IMG/VR virus record: IMGVR_UViG_3300002503_000014
Coordinates: 1 to 43,221 of that record
Strand: one strand, 5' to 3'
Length of the DNA stretch: 43,221 nt
DNA from: a virus
Both the position numbers and the translations under genes were made by a program. The notes beneath the pieces are model-generated. The model had not been told where the DNA came from. It searched no databases and was given only the letters and a program-made list of their open reading frames with translations. Each line of letters begins with the position of its first letter. Within the stretch, counting starts at the first letter, position 1. This document shows, piece by piece, positions 7,374 to 16,800 of this stretch.

Positions 7374-7631
7374 TCAGGAAATCTCTTGCGGATTGCTTAG
7401 GTCACTAAGACGCCAGCCGAATGACCGCCACCTCCCAGGAGTCACCTGATAGGATGCATTGGCTTTGTTGCCGTGAAAGACGCGAACGAGCCCTATCCGT
7501 CGTTCGCCTTTGCGCGTTAGCTCCACGCAATCCTCGCTTGTACAGGGAAAGCATGCGTCATACCTAAGCATGTCAAAGGGGAAGTATCCGCTTCCCGATA
7601 CGTTGAATGTCAGGCGGTATAGCTTGGCCAT
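7374..7631 (-). CDS. Hypothetical protein enclosed by inverted repeats
   Basis: An 85-residue protein from ATG 7631. The N-terminal half reads as beta strands (LYRLTFNVSGSGYFPFDMLR), then a Cys-containing acidic turn, then basic strands (RRIGLVRVFHG) and a Trp-rich end (RWRSFGWRLSD). The DMLRYD and RWxSFGW patterns look like those of small conserved phage proteins I have seen without a function. The upstream region has no strong ribosome site. The gene is flanked on both sides by the 29-bp inverted repeat. Confidence 0.65.
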   Translation of the reverse strand: MAKLYRLTFNVSGSGYFPFDMLRYDACFPCTSEDCVELTRKGERRIGLVRVFHGNKANASYQVTPGRWRSFGWRLSDLSNPQEIS

Positions 7632-7647
7632 CGGGAGCTCACTCTCT

Positions 7648-7676
7648 GCCCGACAGTCAGGTTAGGGCATTGATTC
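7648..7676 (-). repeat. Right copy of 29-bp inverted repeat
   Basis: Reverse complement of 7335-7363 with two mismatches. It lies 16 bases upstream of the ATG of the enclosed gene, so it could also be an operator for that gene. Confidence 0.9.
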
Positions 7677-7900
7677 GTATTGCGGCGGCTCTGGAAGTCA
7701 CGGTGGGGGACTTTTGCTGCCAGCTTGTCCGCCGTGCGCCTGATATGTGGGCGCTATGTGAATGTACTATGATGAGGGTACTCCGTTCATTCGGCGTTTG
7801 TCAACTTGCGTCGCGTTCCTATCACAGCCCAAATGCACCCAAATACTCCCACGTCAGATAGGGGCATCTCAGAATAGCTCATCCTCAGATACGACTTCAT

Positions 7901-7917
7901 ATACCCCCTGGGGGTAT
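7901..7917. promoter_or_regulatory. Perfect palindrome ATACCCCC-T-GGGGGTAT
   Basis: Two exact 8-bp arms around one base. The sequence is similar to operators of CsoR/RcnR-family metal or formaldehyde repressors, which favour TACCCCC..GGGGGTA. No such repressor or target gene is visible here, so the function is open. Confidence 0.45.
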
Positions 7918-8125
7918 GCCCATCGTACGCCGCACGTGCACAGGCAGGCGCGAGGGATAGGATGTCCATCGGACAAGGCACGGCCCGCGAAACCAGACCC
8001 TTAACTTTCTATGGTATCAAGAATTAATAGGGGGGTAGGTACTTAAATCGAGAGCGGGATTTTCTGCAAAGGGTGGTCAAAAGGGGGTGTTATAAATAGG
8101 CAGAAATATAAAATAGTGTGGGGGC

Positions 8126-8154
8126 TTGACAAAGGTGCGCGGATATGTTATAAT
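8126..8154 (+). promoter_or_regulatory. Rightward sigma70-type promoter
   Basis: TTGACA (8126-8131), 17 bp, TATAAT (8149-8154) with TGT before the -10. The predicted start is near 8161, and it reads the small cysteine-rich gene and probably the terminase region. Confidence 0.88.
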
Positions 8155-8191
8155 GTAGGCAAAGATGAGTAATGTTATGGAGGAGGGAAAG

Positions 8192-8383
8192 ATGCAGTCA
8201 ATGAGCGGGAGCAATTCGTCCTTTGTCTTGTGTACTTATTGTAATAGGTATCCGTGCTCTTGTTACATTAATTATAGACCTTTTGCCTGTGAGCACTGTT
8301 ACTGCAGTGAATACTCCAATGACCATCTACAGTGTTGTAAGTGTTATACAACTATGCACAAGAAGTTCGTTGAGAAGATGTAA
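8192..8383 (+). CDS. Small cysteine-rich protein
   Basis: ATG 8192 is used because GGAGGAGGG precedes it by a few bases; the earlier ATG 8165 would be almost leaderless. About 63 residues with nine cysteines in pairs (CTYC, CSC, CEHC, CCKC), likely one or two zinc knuckles. It is the first gene of the rightward arm. It resembles the leftward cysteine-rich cluster in style but not clearly in sequence. Function unknown. Confidence 0.65.
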   Translation: MQSMSGSNSSFVLCTYCNRYPCSCYINYRPFACEHCYCSEYSNDHLQCCKCYTTMHKKFVEKM

Positions 8384-8404
8384 TTGATAACTTTCCCTCA
8401 CATC

Positions 8405-8433
8405 TTGACAAACTCTTTCAAATGGTGTATAAT
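8405..8433 (+). promoter_or_regulatory. Promoter for terminase operon, with leader element
   Basis: TTGACA (8405-8410), 17 bp, TATAAT (8428-8433). The leader contains GCAGGGGGTCTTTATAATAA just upstream of the small terminase ATG, and no usual Shine-Dalgarno sequence stands at the normal distance. Confidence 0.88.
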
Positions 8434-8470
8434 AGCAAGGAACGAGCGCAGGGGGTCTTTATAATAACAA

Positions 8471-8899
8471 ATGGCCGTAACCAAGCTTGACCCCCGAAAA
8501 GAGAAAGCAGCCCTCCTCATCGCTGAGGGATGGAAACAGGTAGACGTAGCCCGTGAGATGGGAGTTTACCCACAGACTGTCAGTCGGTGGATGAAGGAGG
8601 AGGACTTTACAGCAAGGATTGACGAACTTCGAGTAGACCTGACAAGTCAGGCCGTCACCTTGCTACGCGAAAGCGTAGTTGAGAATACCGAGATAGTCTT
8701 GAAGATTGCGAAACAAGGCGGCGAACCAGGAGTGGTTAGCTCACAATTAAAGGCCGCACTATGGGCAATCGACAAGGTGCTCGGCAAATCAGCAGAGGAA
8801 ACCGCTACGCGTTCAACTAGAGCGGTTAAATCTGTTGAATCTACTCTTCTAAAGCAACCAGAGGAAGAGTTGCAGGAGTTGCTTGATAGAGGGAAGTAG
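8471..8899 (+). CDS. terS: Terminase small subunit
   Basis: 142 residues. The N-terminal part contains a helix-turn-helix (KQVDVAREMGVYPQTVSRWM) as in phage small terminases, which recognise the packaging site on phage DNA. The central part is helical (oligomerisation) and the C-terminus acidic (EEELQELL), probably contacting the large subunit. It lies directly before and overlaps the large subunit gene by 17 bases. ATG 8471 lacks a standard ribosome site; the GGGGGTCTTTATA leader element precedes it. Confidence 0.85.
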   Translation: MAVTKLDPRKEKAALLIAEGWKQVDVAREMGVYPQTVSRWMKEEDFTARIDELRVDLTSQAVTLLRESVVENTEIVLKIAKQGGEPGVVSSQLKAALWAIDKVLGKSAEETATRSTRAVKSVESTLLKQPEEELQELLDRGK

Positions 8900-10289
8900 T
8901 AAAACAGAAAAGTTAATAAAGCGAGGGGAACGTGCTAGGCAGAATTTTGCCGAGTTTTGCCGCTTTGTACTTGGATTCAACCCCGCAGCGCACCAAAAAC
9001 AGTGGATTGAAGAACTACAAAAGATAGGAGATGACCCAAATGGGCGGAAACTTATCATCATCGCTCCCCCTGGTAGTGGAAAGACCCAGCTTGTCGGTGT
9101 GGGATTTACTGCATGGATGCTTGGTAGGCTACCGGACAGACATTACGGACTTCTCTCCTACGCGGACTCCGTTGGCTGGAGTCGTAGTTACGCCATTAGG
9201 AATCTCATCGAGTCTAGTCTCCCCTATCGCATTACCTTCCCAGAAGTCCGACCTGACAAGCGAAGATGGGGCACCAGTGAGTTCCAAGTCTCTAGAACAG
9301 ACCTCGCTGACCCACACCCAACTCTTAGGGCTGGTGGCACTACTTCGGCAGTCGTGGCATATAGACTCAATGGATTGGTCATTGACGACCCCCACGACCA
9401 AAAGAACTCAGGAACCAAGGCAAACCTAGACAAAGTTTGGGAAAACTACGACAACGCAATCTCCACGCGCCTCACCTCAGACGCTTGGGAAGTAGTAATT
9501 GGCACTAGGTGGAGTGATGCCGACTTTATCGGTCGGAAATTGAGCCAAAAGGGAGTAAAAGTCTTGCACACTGCCGCACTTTTGCGCGGTGACAAGTCAT
9601 ATTGGGAGGAGGCTTATCCCGCTGAGTTCCTGATTAACAAGCGTTACCAATCTCCGGCCATGTTTGCCATGCAATATATGGGTGATACCAAGGGTGGAGA
9701 GGCCCAAATCATCCGTAAACTGCACACTTGGGACAGCTACAGTCGTCCTCCGAAGTATATAAGGGATGAGCTTGACCTACTTGTGGCCTCTTCGTGGGAT
9801 ACAGCGTTCAAAGAGAAGGAACAAAACGATTTCACAGTTGGGTATATTGGGGGGATGGACAAGCACGGACGTATTTACATCCTTGACCGCATCAAAGGAC
9901 GCTGGGGACTTCCTGGTTTGCTCGACCAAATCGCTGAATCTGCCCAAAAATGGAACGAATTTGCCATTTGGGTCGAAGATGCGGCCTCTGGAACTCCCGC
10001 TGTACAGACTTTGATGGCCCACTCGATGCTTCCAGTCCAAGCAATGCCCTACAAAGGTGGGAAAATGACCCGCGCCCACGCAATTGCACCGTTTTTGCAC
10101 GGTGGACACGTACTTTTCCCTTCTGGAGAGGAGTGGTTCCCTGATTGTGAGTACCAATTGACTCATTACCCGAACACAGGGCACGATGACGACTTGGACG
10201 CACTTTTTTTACTCATTGACAACCTTACCAAAATGAGGCATCCTTCAACAATCCTCAATCGACCAAGGATAATTATGGAGATGCGGTGA
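8883..10289 (+). CDS. terL: Terminase large subunit (ATPase and nuclease)
   Basis: 468 residues from TTG 8883 behind CAGGAG. The N-terminal ATPase has Walker A APPGSGKT (61-68) and Walker B GLVIDDP (about 164-170). The C-terminal RNase H-like nuclease has acidic residues in SSWDTAFK, WVEDAASG and GHDDDLDAL. It translocates phage DNA into the prohead through the portal and cuts it. Length and motif order are typical of the family. The next gene is a homing-type endonuclease inserted before the portal operon. Confidence 0.95.
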   Translation: MIEGSSKTEKLIKRGERARQNFAEFCRFVLGFNPAAHQKQWIEELQKIGDDPNGRKLIIIAPPGSGKTQLVGVGFTAWMLGRLPDRHYGLLSYADSVGWSRSYAIRNLIESSLPYRITFPEVRPDKRRWGTSEFQVSRTDLADPHPTLRAGGTTSAVVAYRLNGLVIDDPHDQKNSGTKANLDKVWENYDNAISTRLTSDAWEVVIGTRWSDADFIGRKLSQKGVKVLHTAALLRGDKSYWEEAYPAEFLINKRYQSPAMFAMQYMGDTKGGEAQIIRKLHTWDSYSRPPKYIRDELDLLVASSWDTAFKEKEQNDFTVGYIGGMDKHGRIYILDRIKGRWGLPGLLDQIAESAQKWNEFAIWVEDAASGTPAVQTLMAHSMLPVQAMPYKGGKMTRAHAIAPFLHGGHVLFPSGEEWFPDCEYQLTHYPNTGHDDDLDALFLLIDNLTKMRHPSTILNRPRIIMEMR

Positions 10290-10292
10290 GCT

Positions 10293-10652
10293 ATGTCTAT
10301 AAAACCTAAGAACTGTATGTCTAGTCGTGTTCTATCTATGACAGAGGTCGAAAGAGCCTGGATAGGAGCCTTGATAGAGGGAGAGGGACATGCTAGTTAC
10401 AGAACCAATGGCCAAACTCCTGTTCTCTACCCCTACGTTGGTGTTTCTAACACCGACCCAGAAGTGATATCAGTTCTTCTACGGAAAGTAGGTGCTGGTT
10501 CCATATCAGCGATATGGCCCAAAGGGTTAGGGAATAAGCTTATATTTCATTGGAATTTGCGGCGTAGAGCAGAAGTTCTAGATATCGTAGAGCAGTGTAA
10601 AGATTACAGTATGAAGCTACAGAAACTTGCTTCATGGTTAGGAGGGCAGTAG
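10293..10652 (+). CDS. LAGLIDADG-type homing endonuclease
   Basis: 119 residues. A single LAGLIDADG-like helix, AWIGALIEGEGHASY, with the acidic residue at the end, followed by a beta-rich DNA-contact region (YPYVGVSNTDPEVISVLL). One motif means it would act as a homodimer. Free-standing between the large terminase and the zinc-ribbon/portal genes, starting 3 bases after the terminase stop. It is one of three genes of this type here. Confidence 0.8.
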   Translation: MSIKPKNCMSSRVLSMTEVERAWIGALIEGEGHASYRTNGQTPVLYPYVGVSNTDPEVISVLLRKVGAGSISAIWPKGLGNKLIFHWNLRRRAEVLDIVEQCKDYSMKLQKLASWLGGQ

Positions 10653-10654
10653 TC

Positions 10655-10813
10655 ATAGCTTTCTATACGTACAAGTGTGACCGCGACGGCACGGAATGGG
10701 ATGAAATTAGACTAATGCAGCACCGCGATGTCCCTGTTGGGTGCCCCACTTGCAGCAAAGAGGACAAAGTGCACCGTGTACTGACCACTCCGGCGCTGAT
10801 AAAGGTCAACTAA
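10655..10813 (+). CDS. FmdB-like zinc-ribbon protein with ATA start
   Basis: About 52 residues: AFYTYKCDRDGTEW, then CPTC, then a basic VHRVLTT tail, the layout of FmdB-type regulatory or structural zinc ribbons often found beside phage terminase and portal genes. The frame has no ATG, GTG or TTG at the family's normal N-terminus. The only fitting start is ATA 10655, nine bases after AGGAGGG (10640-10646). The stop overlaps the portal start (TAATG). Either a rare ATA start or a sequence error for ATG. Confidence 0.6.
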   Translation: MAFYTYKCDRDGTEWDEIRLMQHRDVPVGCPTCSKEDKVHRVLTTPALIKVN

Positions 10814-12681
10814 TGACTATGAACCTACCAAAGCCCACGGCTGAGACCGTGCAAGAGCTTCACGACAAACTTATCACAGATTGGTCGCCCACTATCGCGG
10901 AAAATGAGGTTATTCGTGACCTTGTACACCGCCGAAACAAGATTGAAGTCTTGGAGGATGACCCTGACCGCAATATCCAGCCCTTCGAGGTACATTCAGG
11001 ACGCGCTGGGGGTATCATAGAGCATGCCGCCGGTCTTGTCATGGCAATGCCATCGTGGTCTATGGAACCACTGACTCCAAAGACAGACGACAAGGCATTG
11101 GCTGAAGCAACCGAGCTTGTTGCTGCCAAGGTGTTTGAGCAGCAGCTTCTACGTACTGATTTTTGGCCGAGTATAGCCAAAGATGTACTAATCTATGGTC
11201 GTGCCTTCCTCAAGGCACTTCCACTCCCCTCAGTCTGGACAGCCCAAGCTGGCTATCCAGTCAGAAAGGCTCGGCAATCCCCAGAGGATTACCTAGAGGT
11301 TATTAAGAAGTGGAAGTCGTCTGAGGCCAAGTTCCCCTTCGTCATGCAACACATACCAACCATGAGTATTCTGCCTCTTCTCGATGCAGAGGACAACACA
11401 ATCGCCACTATTGAAGAGAAGAGGGTTGTCGCGGGTATCCTTGCCGACAAGAATGGAATGAACTCTTCTGATATTAAGGGTCTCATGGCCTCTGGTGCTC
11501 TTAAATGGTTTGATGAAGTAAGTGTTGTTGAGTACACGGACTACAATTATGTACAGTATTACCTAGTCAATACCTCTCCTGAGCAGGCACACGTTCAACT
11601 CCCCATCACCGCAACCCCAAAGGGTGACTACAAACTACTCAAATCGTGGCAGCATGGTCTAGGTAAATGTCCCGTTGTCATGTTCCCAGGGATTAAAACG
11701 GAGATGCGGGATTACACAGATAGGTACAAAAGCTTTTTGGCCGACGCTCACGAGGCTTTAGAGGTTTACGACCTACTCATCTCTCGTCTGGCAACTATGG
11801 TAGGAGCCTATTACCTACCCTCATATGAACTGAAGCTGCCTGAGTCTGGAGTAGCGCAGGGTGGAAAGACTCGCCCCAAGTTCCAAGTCAGGCTTGGGGG
11901 CGTTACAGCAACCTACTCAGACGAACTATTGCAAATGCTTCCATACCCACAGGGTCTCTTCGATGCTGAAAAGCTTATCACAGAGGTAGATGACCTTATT
12001 CAGCGCCATACCCTTGAGGATGTACTGTTCGGGCGTGTTCAGGGTTCGGCACCCGCGTTCCAAGTCAACCTACGAATCAACGTCGCACGTTCCAAATTGA
12101 CTCCCATCTCCCAGCACATGGCCCAAGGCATCACAAATGTTATGGACTTGTTCTTCCGTGGAGTTGAACAGCTTGGTGAGAGTATTGTTGTAGACGGACA
12201 TGAATGTACTGTGGCAATGGCTAAGGCTGCCCGTGGGCGCATGAACGCAAGTATTGAACCCAAGGGGCCGGTTGACCGTGCTCAGGACATTGGCACGGCC
12301 AATATGTTCCTCCAGTTCGGGATGCCGTGGGATTGGATTGTTGAGAATATCCTTGACGTGGAGAACCCAGCCATGCTGCGGATGGAGAAGCTAGTTGGTG
12401 AACTAGAGAAGCTGCCCCCTGTACAGGCCAAGATGATGCAAGAGGTGTTAGACGAATTCGACCTTCTTGAGAATGTTAATGAGTTTACAGACATGAGCGC
12501 TCTACAAAGTGCTCTACCACCTGAACTCCAAGACATGCTTGGCGGAATGATGGGCTTGGGCAATGGGCCATTCCCCACAGGCGGCGCTCCTCAATCAATA
12601 CAGGGCGGGAGAGGGCTAACGACACAGAAGGAGCAACCAATGCCAGGGACTCCCCAAATAGGAACAGGACTGGTGCAGTAA
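10813..12681 (+). CDS. Portal protein
   Basis: 622 residues starting at ATG 10813, which overlaps the zinc-ribbon stop as TAATG; a longer GTG start would overlap that gene. The protein follows the terminase directly, and its size and helical, acidic/aromatic pattern fit the large portal proteins of podoviruses. The dodecameric ring at one capsid vertex is the DNA channel and terminase docking site. Gly/Pro/Gln-rich C-terminal tail (GGAPQSIQGG). The assignment rests on position, size and composition rather than on a signature motif. Confidence 0.85.
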   Translation: MTMNLPKPTAETVQELHDKLITDWSPTIAENEVIRDLVHRRNKIEVLEDDPDRNIQPFEVHSGRAGGIIEHAAGLVMAMPSWSMEPLTPKTDDKALAEATELVAAKVFEQQLLRTDFWPSIAKDVLIYGRAFLKALPLPSVWTAQAGYPVRKARQSPEDYLEVIKKWKSSEAKFPFVMQHIPTMSILPLLDAEDNTIATIEEKRVVAGILADKNGMNSSDIKGLMASGALKWFDEVSVVEYTDYNYVQYYLVNTSPEQAHVQLPITATPKGDYKLLKSWQHGLGKCPVVMFPGIKTEMRDYTDRYKSFLADAHEALEVYDLLISRLATMVGAYYLPSYELKLPESGVAQGGKTRPKFQVRLGGVTATYSDELLQMLPYPQGLFDAEKLITEVDDLIQRHTLEDVLFGRVQGSAPAFQVNLRINVARSKLTPISQHMAQGITNVMDLFFRGVEQLGESIVVDGHECTVAMAKAARGRMNASIEPKGPVDRAQDIGTANMFLQFGMPWDWIVENILDVENPAMLRMEKLVGELEKLPPVQAKMMQEVLDEFDLLENVNEFTDMSALQSALPPELQDMLGGMMGLGNGPFPTGGAPQSIQGGRGLTTQKEQPMPGTPQIGTGLVQ

Positions 12682-12971
12682 TGGACAAAGTAACAATGCT
12701 AGAAGAAGCCCCCAAGTTGGCTGCTGAACGTATCTACAAGCAGAAACAGGAGTTGCGGAAGGCAATGGGGGTCAAACCCTTTGGTGGTGAGGATATGACC
12801 GAGGATGAGGCATTCAATGAATACCTGGCCCTTCGTATAAACCCAGCAGCCTTTCAGAAGATGCTCCAAGATAACATGAAGATGGGCAGGGATGGTCGTT
12901 CGCTCATCAGGAAAGAAGTAGTTGAGGCTATCATAAAGATGGAGACAAAGATAAAGGAAGGACAGAGATAA
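12681..12971 (+). CDS. Hypothetical head protein
   Basis: 96 residues, mostly charged helices (AAERIYKQKQELRKAMG, IKMETKIKEGQR) with an acidic middle (GGEDMTEDEAF). The start overlaps the portal stop as TAATG. The family is not recognised. Conserved position between portal and ejection genes suggests a small head or assembly protein. Confidence 0.7.
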   Translation: MDKVTMLEEAPKLAAERIYKQKQELRKAMGVKPFGGEDMTEDEAFNEYLALRINPAAFQKMLQDNMKMGRDGRSLIRKEVVEAIIKMETKIKEGQR

Positions 12972-13762
12972 TGGTATTAACTCCTGACCTATTTCTGGCC
13001 CAACAGGGTCTTGATATATGGGGAAAGCCTAAGACTGGAACAACAACACCTACTGGTGGTATTCCGCCAGAGTTGATGGCGTTATTTCAGTCATTCCTAC
13101 AGGGGCAAGCGAGTGGTGGAGGCGGTGGAGGCGCTGCCCCAACTCCTTACACTCAAACTCAAGCAGGAGCACAATTTGCTGCAGGAGAACAGCTAAAGCA
13201 AATCCAGCTACAGGGAGCCGAACAGCTAAAGCAAATCCAGCTTCAGCAGAAACTCCAGTTCGACGCCGATTATGCCCTCGCTCAACTACAAGGTGCAAAT
13301 GCTAAAGAACTTGAGCAGATGAGACAGGCATTTGCGGAGAAGCAGAAGTTGCAGGAGTTGGAATTTGGGCGACAACAGATGTTTGCTCAAATGCTAGGTA
13401 CTGACCCTGTGCGTGCAGTCCTTCTTGCAACGGGCATGGGAGGACAAGCTCTAGGTGGAGTTGGTGGTGAGTTCAAGGCCCTACCAGCTATGCAGGGTGC
13501 TCAACAGTTTGAGCAGAGTACAGAGCAGGCATTGAGGGGGATAACAGGCGGAAATATTGACATTACGGGACAGGGTGTCCTAGGACTGCCCAGTGTTTAC
13601 CAGACTGCTCGACAAGCCCAGCAGGGCGGAGATGCAGTGACCACACTCCTTCGTTCAGCTTTCGGGGTAGGCAACGAGGCACTAGGTGGTGGAGTTAGTG
13701 CTGAAGAGTTTGGCAAGAGAATACAGTCCGTCACTCCGACAGGTGTGTTTGGTGGTCGTTAG
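12971..13762 (+). CDS. Gln-rich coiled-coil virion protein (putative)
   Basis: 263 residues, TAATG-coupled to the preceding gene. A Gly-rich linker (GGGGGGAAPTP) separates the N-terminus from a Gln-rich coiled coil that contains a short internal repeat (EQLKQIQLQ twice), residues about 75-140. A Gly/Ala-rich C-terminus follows. Such composition is seen in phage internal or ejection proteins. No named family. Confidence 0.7.
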   Translation: MVLTPDLFLAQQGLDIWGKPKTGTTTPTGGIPPELMALFQSFLQGQASGGGGGGAAPTPYTQTQAGAQFAAGEQLKQIQLQGAEQLKQIQLQQKLQFDADYALAQLQGANAKELEQMRQAFAEKQKLQELEFGRQQMFAQMLGTDPVRAVLLATGMGGQALGGVGGEFKALPAMQGAQQFEQSTEQALRGITGGNIDITGQGVLGLPSVYQTARQAQQGGDAVTTLLRSAFGVGNEALGGGVSAEEFGKRIQSVTPTGVFGGR

Positions 13763-13770
13763 ACAATTTC

Positions 13771-13806
13771 GGGGGCCGTCGAGCTTTCTCTCCGGCTCCG
13801 GCCCCC
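13771..13806 (+). other. GC-rich hairpin before the giant virion gene
   Basis: GGGGGCCG (13771-13778) pairs with CGGCCCCC (13799-13806). There is no T-run, so it is not an intrinsic terminator. The following ATG at 13817 has no Shine-Dalgarno sequence, so the hairpin may influence its translation or mark an RNA processing site. Confidence 0.5.
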
Positions 13807-13816
13807 ACTTCCCATA

Positions 13817-16800
13817 ATGTTACCTGGTTTCGCATCCAAGAAGAAACGAGCAAAGCAGCTTCAGACTGAGGCTGCCATGCGTACATTTAGGCAGGTTGAG
13901 CAACAGACTCAGCCCCGCCGTCTTGTTCCCTTTTCCACCCGCACTGCTGCTGGAACTCCCTTTGACCTTTCATTTCAGCGAGAAGACCCTGACTATGCCC
14001 GTGAGGGGATAGAGAGACTCAAGAAACTGCGGGAACACGCTACACTATCAGTACAAGGAAAAGTACCACCAGACCTAGAGACTCCTGAACAACGCACTCA
14101 GCACTTTATCCTCAACTATGCGGGCATCCGTGCCCGACAGGGATTGGACTTTGATAGTGCTATTGATGAGGCAGTACAAAACGCTGTAGCCCACGGTATA
14201 CCTGAAAAGTATGCTAGGGATGAAGCTGAAAGGAATAGAGGATTCTGGAGTAAGCTTGGCGGTGCTCTTCTCAAAGAGGGAGACTTCATTGCCGATGTAG
14301 CAATTAGGGACACTGTGCACGATATTGAGAGTGCTTTCAATAGGACTCGTCGCTTCAAGGGTGTCCTACCACTCCTAAAAGGTGAGGAGCCCTTTATGAC
14401 AGAGAGGGAGGCTGAGGAGCACTTTGGCCCTTCTCTGGATATAAGCAGAGAATTGCAGGCTCGCCTTGATGCTGCTGATGAGGCTAAAGTTCTTTCTCGC
14501 CCAGTGGTTCTAGGAGCACAAGAGGCGTTAGCCCGAACTCTGGAGGGACGAGGGGGTAGGGAGAATGTCTTATCACGCGCAGTACGAAGCCGTGCAGTCA
14601 CAGAAGTTGGGGCTGAGTTACTTAATCCGATTTATCTTGTATCCGCTTTGCCTTTCCTAAGTCTACGACCAGGAGTTTCCGGTGCTAGAGCAACAGCGGA
14701 TGTAATATCACAACTTGTTGCTACTGGATTAGAGCCTGGTGCAGCCGTTGGCTTCTACAAAGGTTTCCGCGCTATTGGCAAAGGCACTCTTCGGGCAACG
14801 CTTCGTGGTCTTGCTAAGGGCACTGTTCAAACCCTTGAGAAAGAACGAGGCACGCGACTAGCTGCGGGAATCTTAGGGGAAGCTGACCCGAAAGCACAGG
14901 GATTGGCCTTCTCTCGATGGGTTATGAACGAGGATGACCCGTATGAGGCTGGAGTCAAGTGGGCCAGAGCCACCAACTCAGGCGTGGAAACTGCCGTTAC
15001 CAATGTCGAAGACCTTGCTGCGCGTCAACGCACTCTGACAGACCTTATTCAAGAGAAGGAAATCAACCCCCTCACTGGCCGTCCTACTCAGGAACCTCCT
15101 ACTATTAAGTCTCCCATGAGAGTACAGATTGAGGACGAGATAAAGGCAGGTAAAACTGCCGAGGAGCTTCTGGACGAAACGACAGCACGTATTGCTGAGA
15201 GTCCTAGGCTTGCTGGTGAAGAGGTCGGAGATGTCTCTGATTCACTTTCTAAAGCTGGAATTCCTGAAGATGTAGCTAGGCTTCTCACTGACCCTGAGAA
15301 TCTTTATCCCAAGGGAACACAAGTCTCAATCACTAAAGGCCCACTTAGTGGACAAACTGGTAAAATCACTAGCTACACCAAGGTCACAAACTCTTACAAG
15401 ATTCGAGTAGGTAAGAAGACAACTGACCTTCAGGCTAAGTTCTTCGATGCTATTGAGGATATAGAACAACAAGCTGGTAAGATTACCTCTGAGGTGGACG
15501 ATATTGGTGTTCACACTAACATCAGTTCTATCCTTGATGAATCTGACAATGCTGCCCGTGCCCAACGCTCTGCCGACCTAGGTGCCGACGAAGTTACAGG
15601 AGAGCCTGTCCGCCCATCGTCTGACCCCGCGATTCCTCATCCTGACAAGATTCCCGATAAGGTGATGACTAAAGAGGCGCGGGAAGCGATGTACCGTGTC
15701 ATTGATAAGATACGCCGCACTCAATCGTGGACAGCCGTTGTCCAGAGCGCGATGGAACACGAGATGCGGGCGCTAGATGTAGATTTGGAAACAGGACTAA
15801 TCCGAACTGCCACCCCAAAGGATGGAGTATCTAGCACACACTGGGCCGAAGTCTTGTCTGACCCCGACAAGTATGATTTTGTTGGGGCTGAGGCTTCGGA
15901 CATTGAAAAAGCTATACGGAGCTACAACCTATTCACCTTTCAATCCGTCGAGGACGGAGTAAGGGCTGGTATATTTGATGATGCCTTCTTAAATTTCATC
16001 AAACCTGATGGCAAGCGATACGTCCACCGCGTGGCTATCTCTATCGAACAGGATGGGGAAGTCATCGAGCTTCGCCGTTCCTCTCGTCATGGCCCTCTTG
16101 GGCAGAAACAGTCTCACCAAATGCCTCGCACAAGGGAGACTATCGACGAGGCAGGGAGACCGGAAGTTGTCTATCTAAATAATCCATCTGCGGCCCTAGC
16201 AGAATTCATTGAAGAGGTAAACTATCGAATAGCTGTCAAGGAACTAGCCAACGACCTAGAGAAGTACGCGGTCACTCCCCACGCACAGCAAGCAACCCGT
16301 GTGGCTTATGATGAGGCACGAGAGAAGGCACAGAGTCTCTCCACACAGTTAGAGGACTTGACCCGAACTCGTCTGGTTATGCTTGATGAGGAACGTTTAG
16401 CTGAGGCAGCGGGTGAGGTAAAGAATGCTGAACGTCTGCGAAGCAATCTTACAGCTATTGAACTAGACCTTGACCAAACCAACAAGGAGCTAAAGACTGC
16501 CCGCTCTCAGGCCAAGCGACTGCAAAAGACAGTTGCTTACGAGAAAAAGACTTTCCGTTCTATCAACATAGAGCTACAAGGAATCCGTGAGCCGTTTGCT
16601 GGAGGCAAGCTCTACCCTAAGTCTGTAGCAGATACAGTTGAACGAACTCTCCGCCTAAACCACCGTGGTATTGTCTATGGCACAGCTGTCAAGGGCCTTG
16701 AGCTTCTGCGGGAAGTCAACAAAGTATTCAAGCCTGTCTGGGCTAGCGCGGACATGTCATTCATCGGGCTACAGACCTTGCCCTCTCTTGCTGTCAATCC

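Larger units (their letters stand above)
7632..8125. other. Long intergenic region with repressor-like remnant
   Basis: No convincing complete gene in about 490 bases. A plus-strand open stretch at about 7640-7730 translates to SLPDSQVRALIRIAAALE and then VTVGDFC, which resembles the last helices of XRE-type helix-turn-helix repressors, but start, first helices and ribosome site are missing. A 17-bp palindrome lies at 7901-7917. The last 100 bases are rich in G-runs and A/T, just before the rightward promoter at 8126. Confidence 0.4.

Noticed and set aside
7776-7802. TTGACAAAC on the minus strand as a promoter for the 85-aa gene
   Set aside because: The best -10 candidate (TACCCT at 18 bp) matches poorly.
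7787-7981. 64-codon minus-strand frame in the intergenic region
   Set aside because: No ribosome site, no recognisable pattern, and it spans the palindrome; kept as non-coding.
9777-10184. 135-codon minus-strand frame within the large terminase
   Set aside because: Antisense to a clear conserved gene with no independent signal.
14116-14601. 161-codon minus-strand open frame
   Set aside because: Antisense to the giant virion gene, Ser/Arg-rich composition typical of shadow frames.
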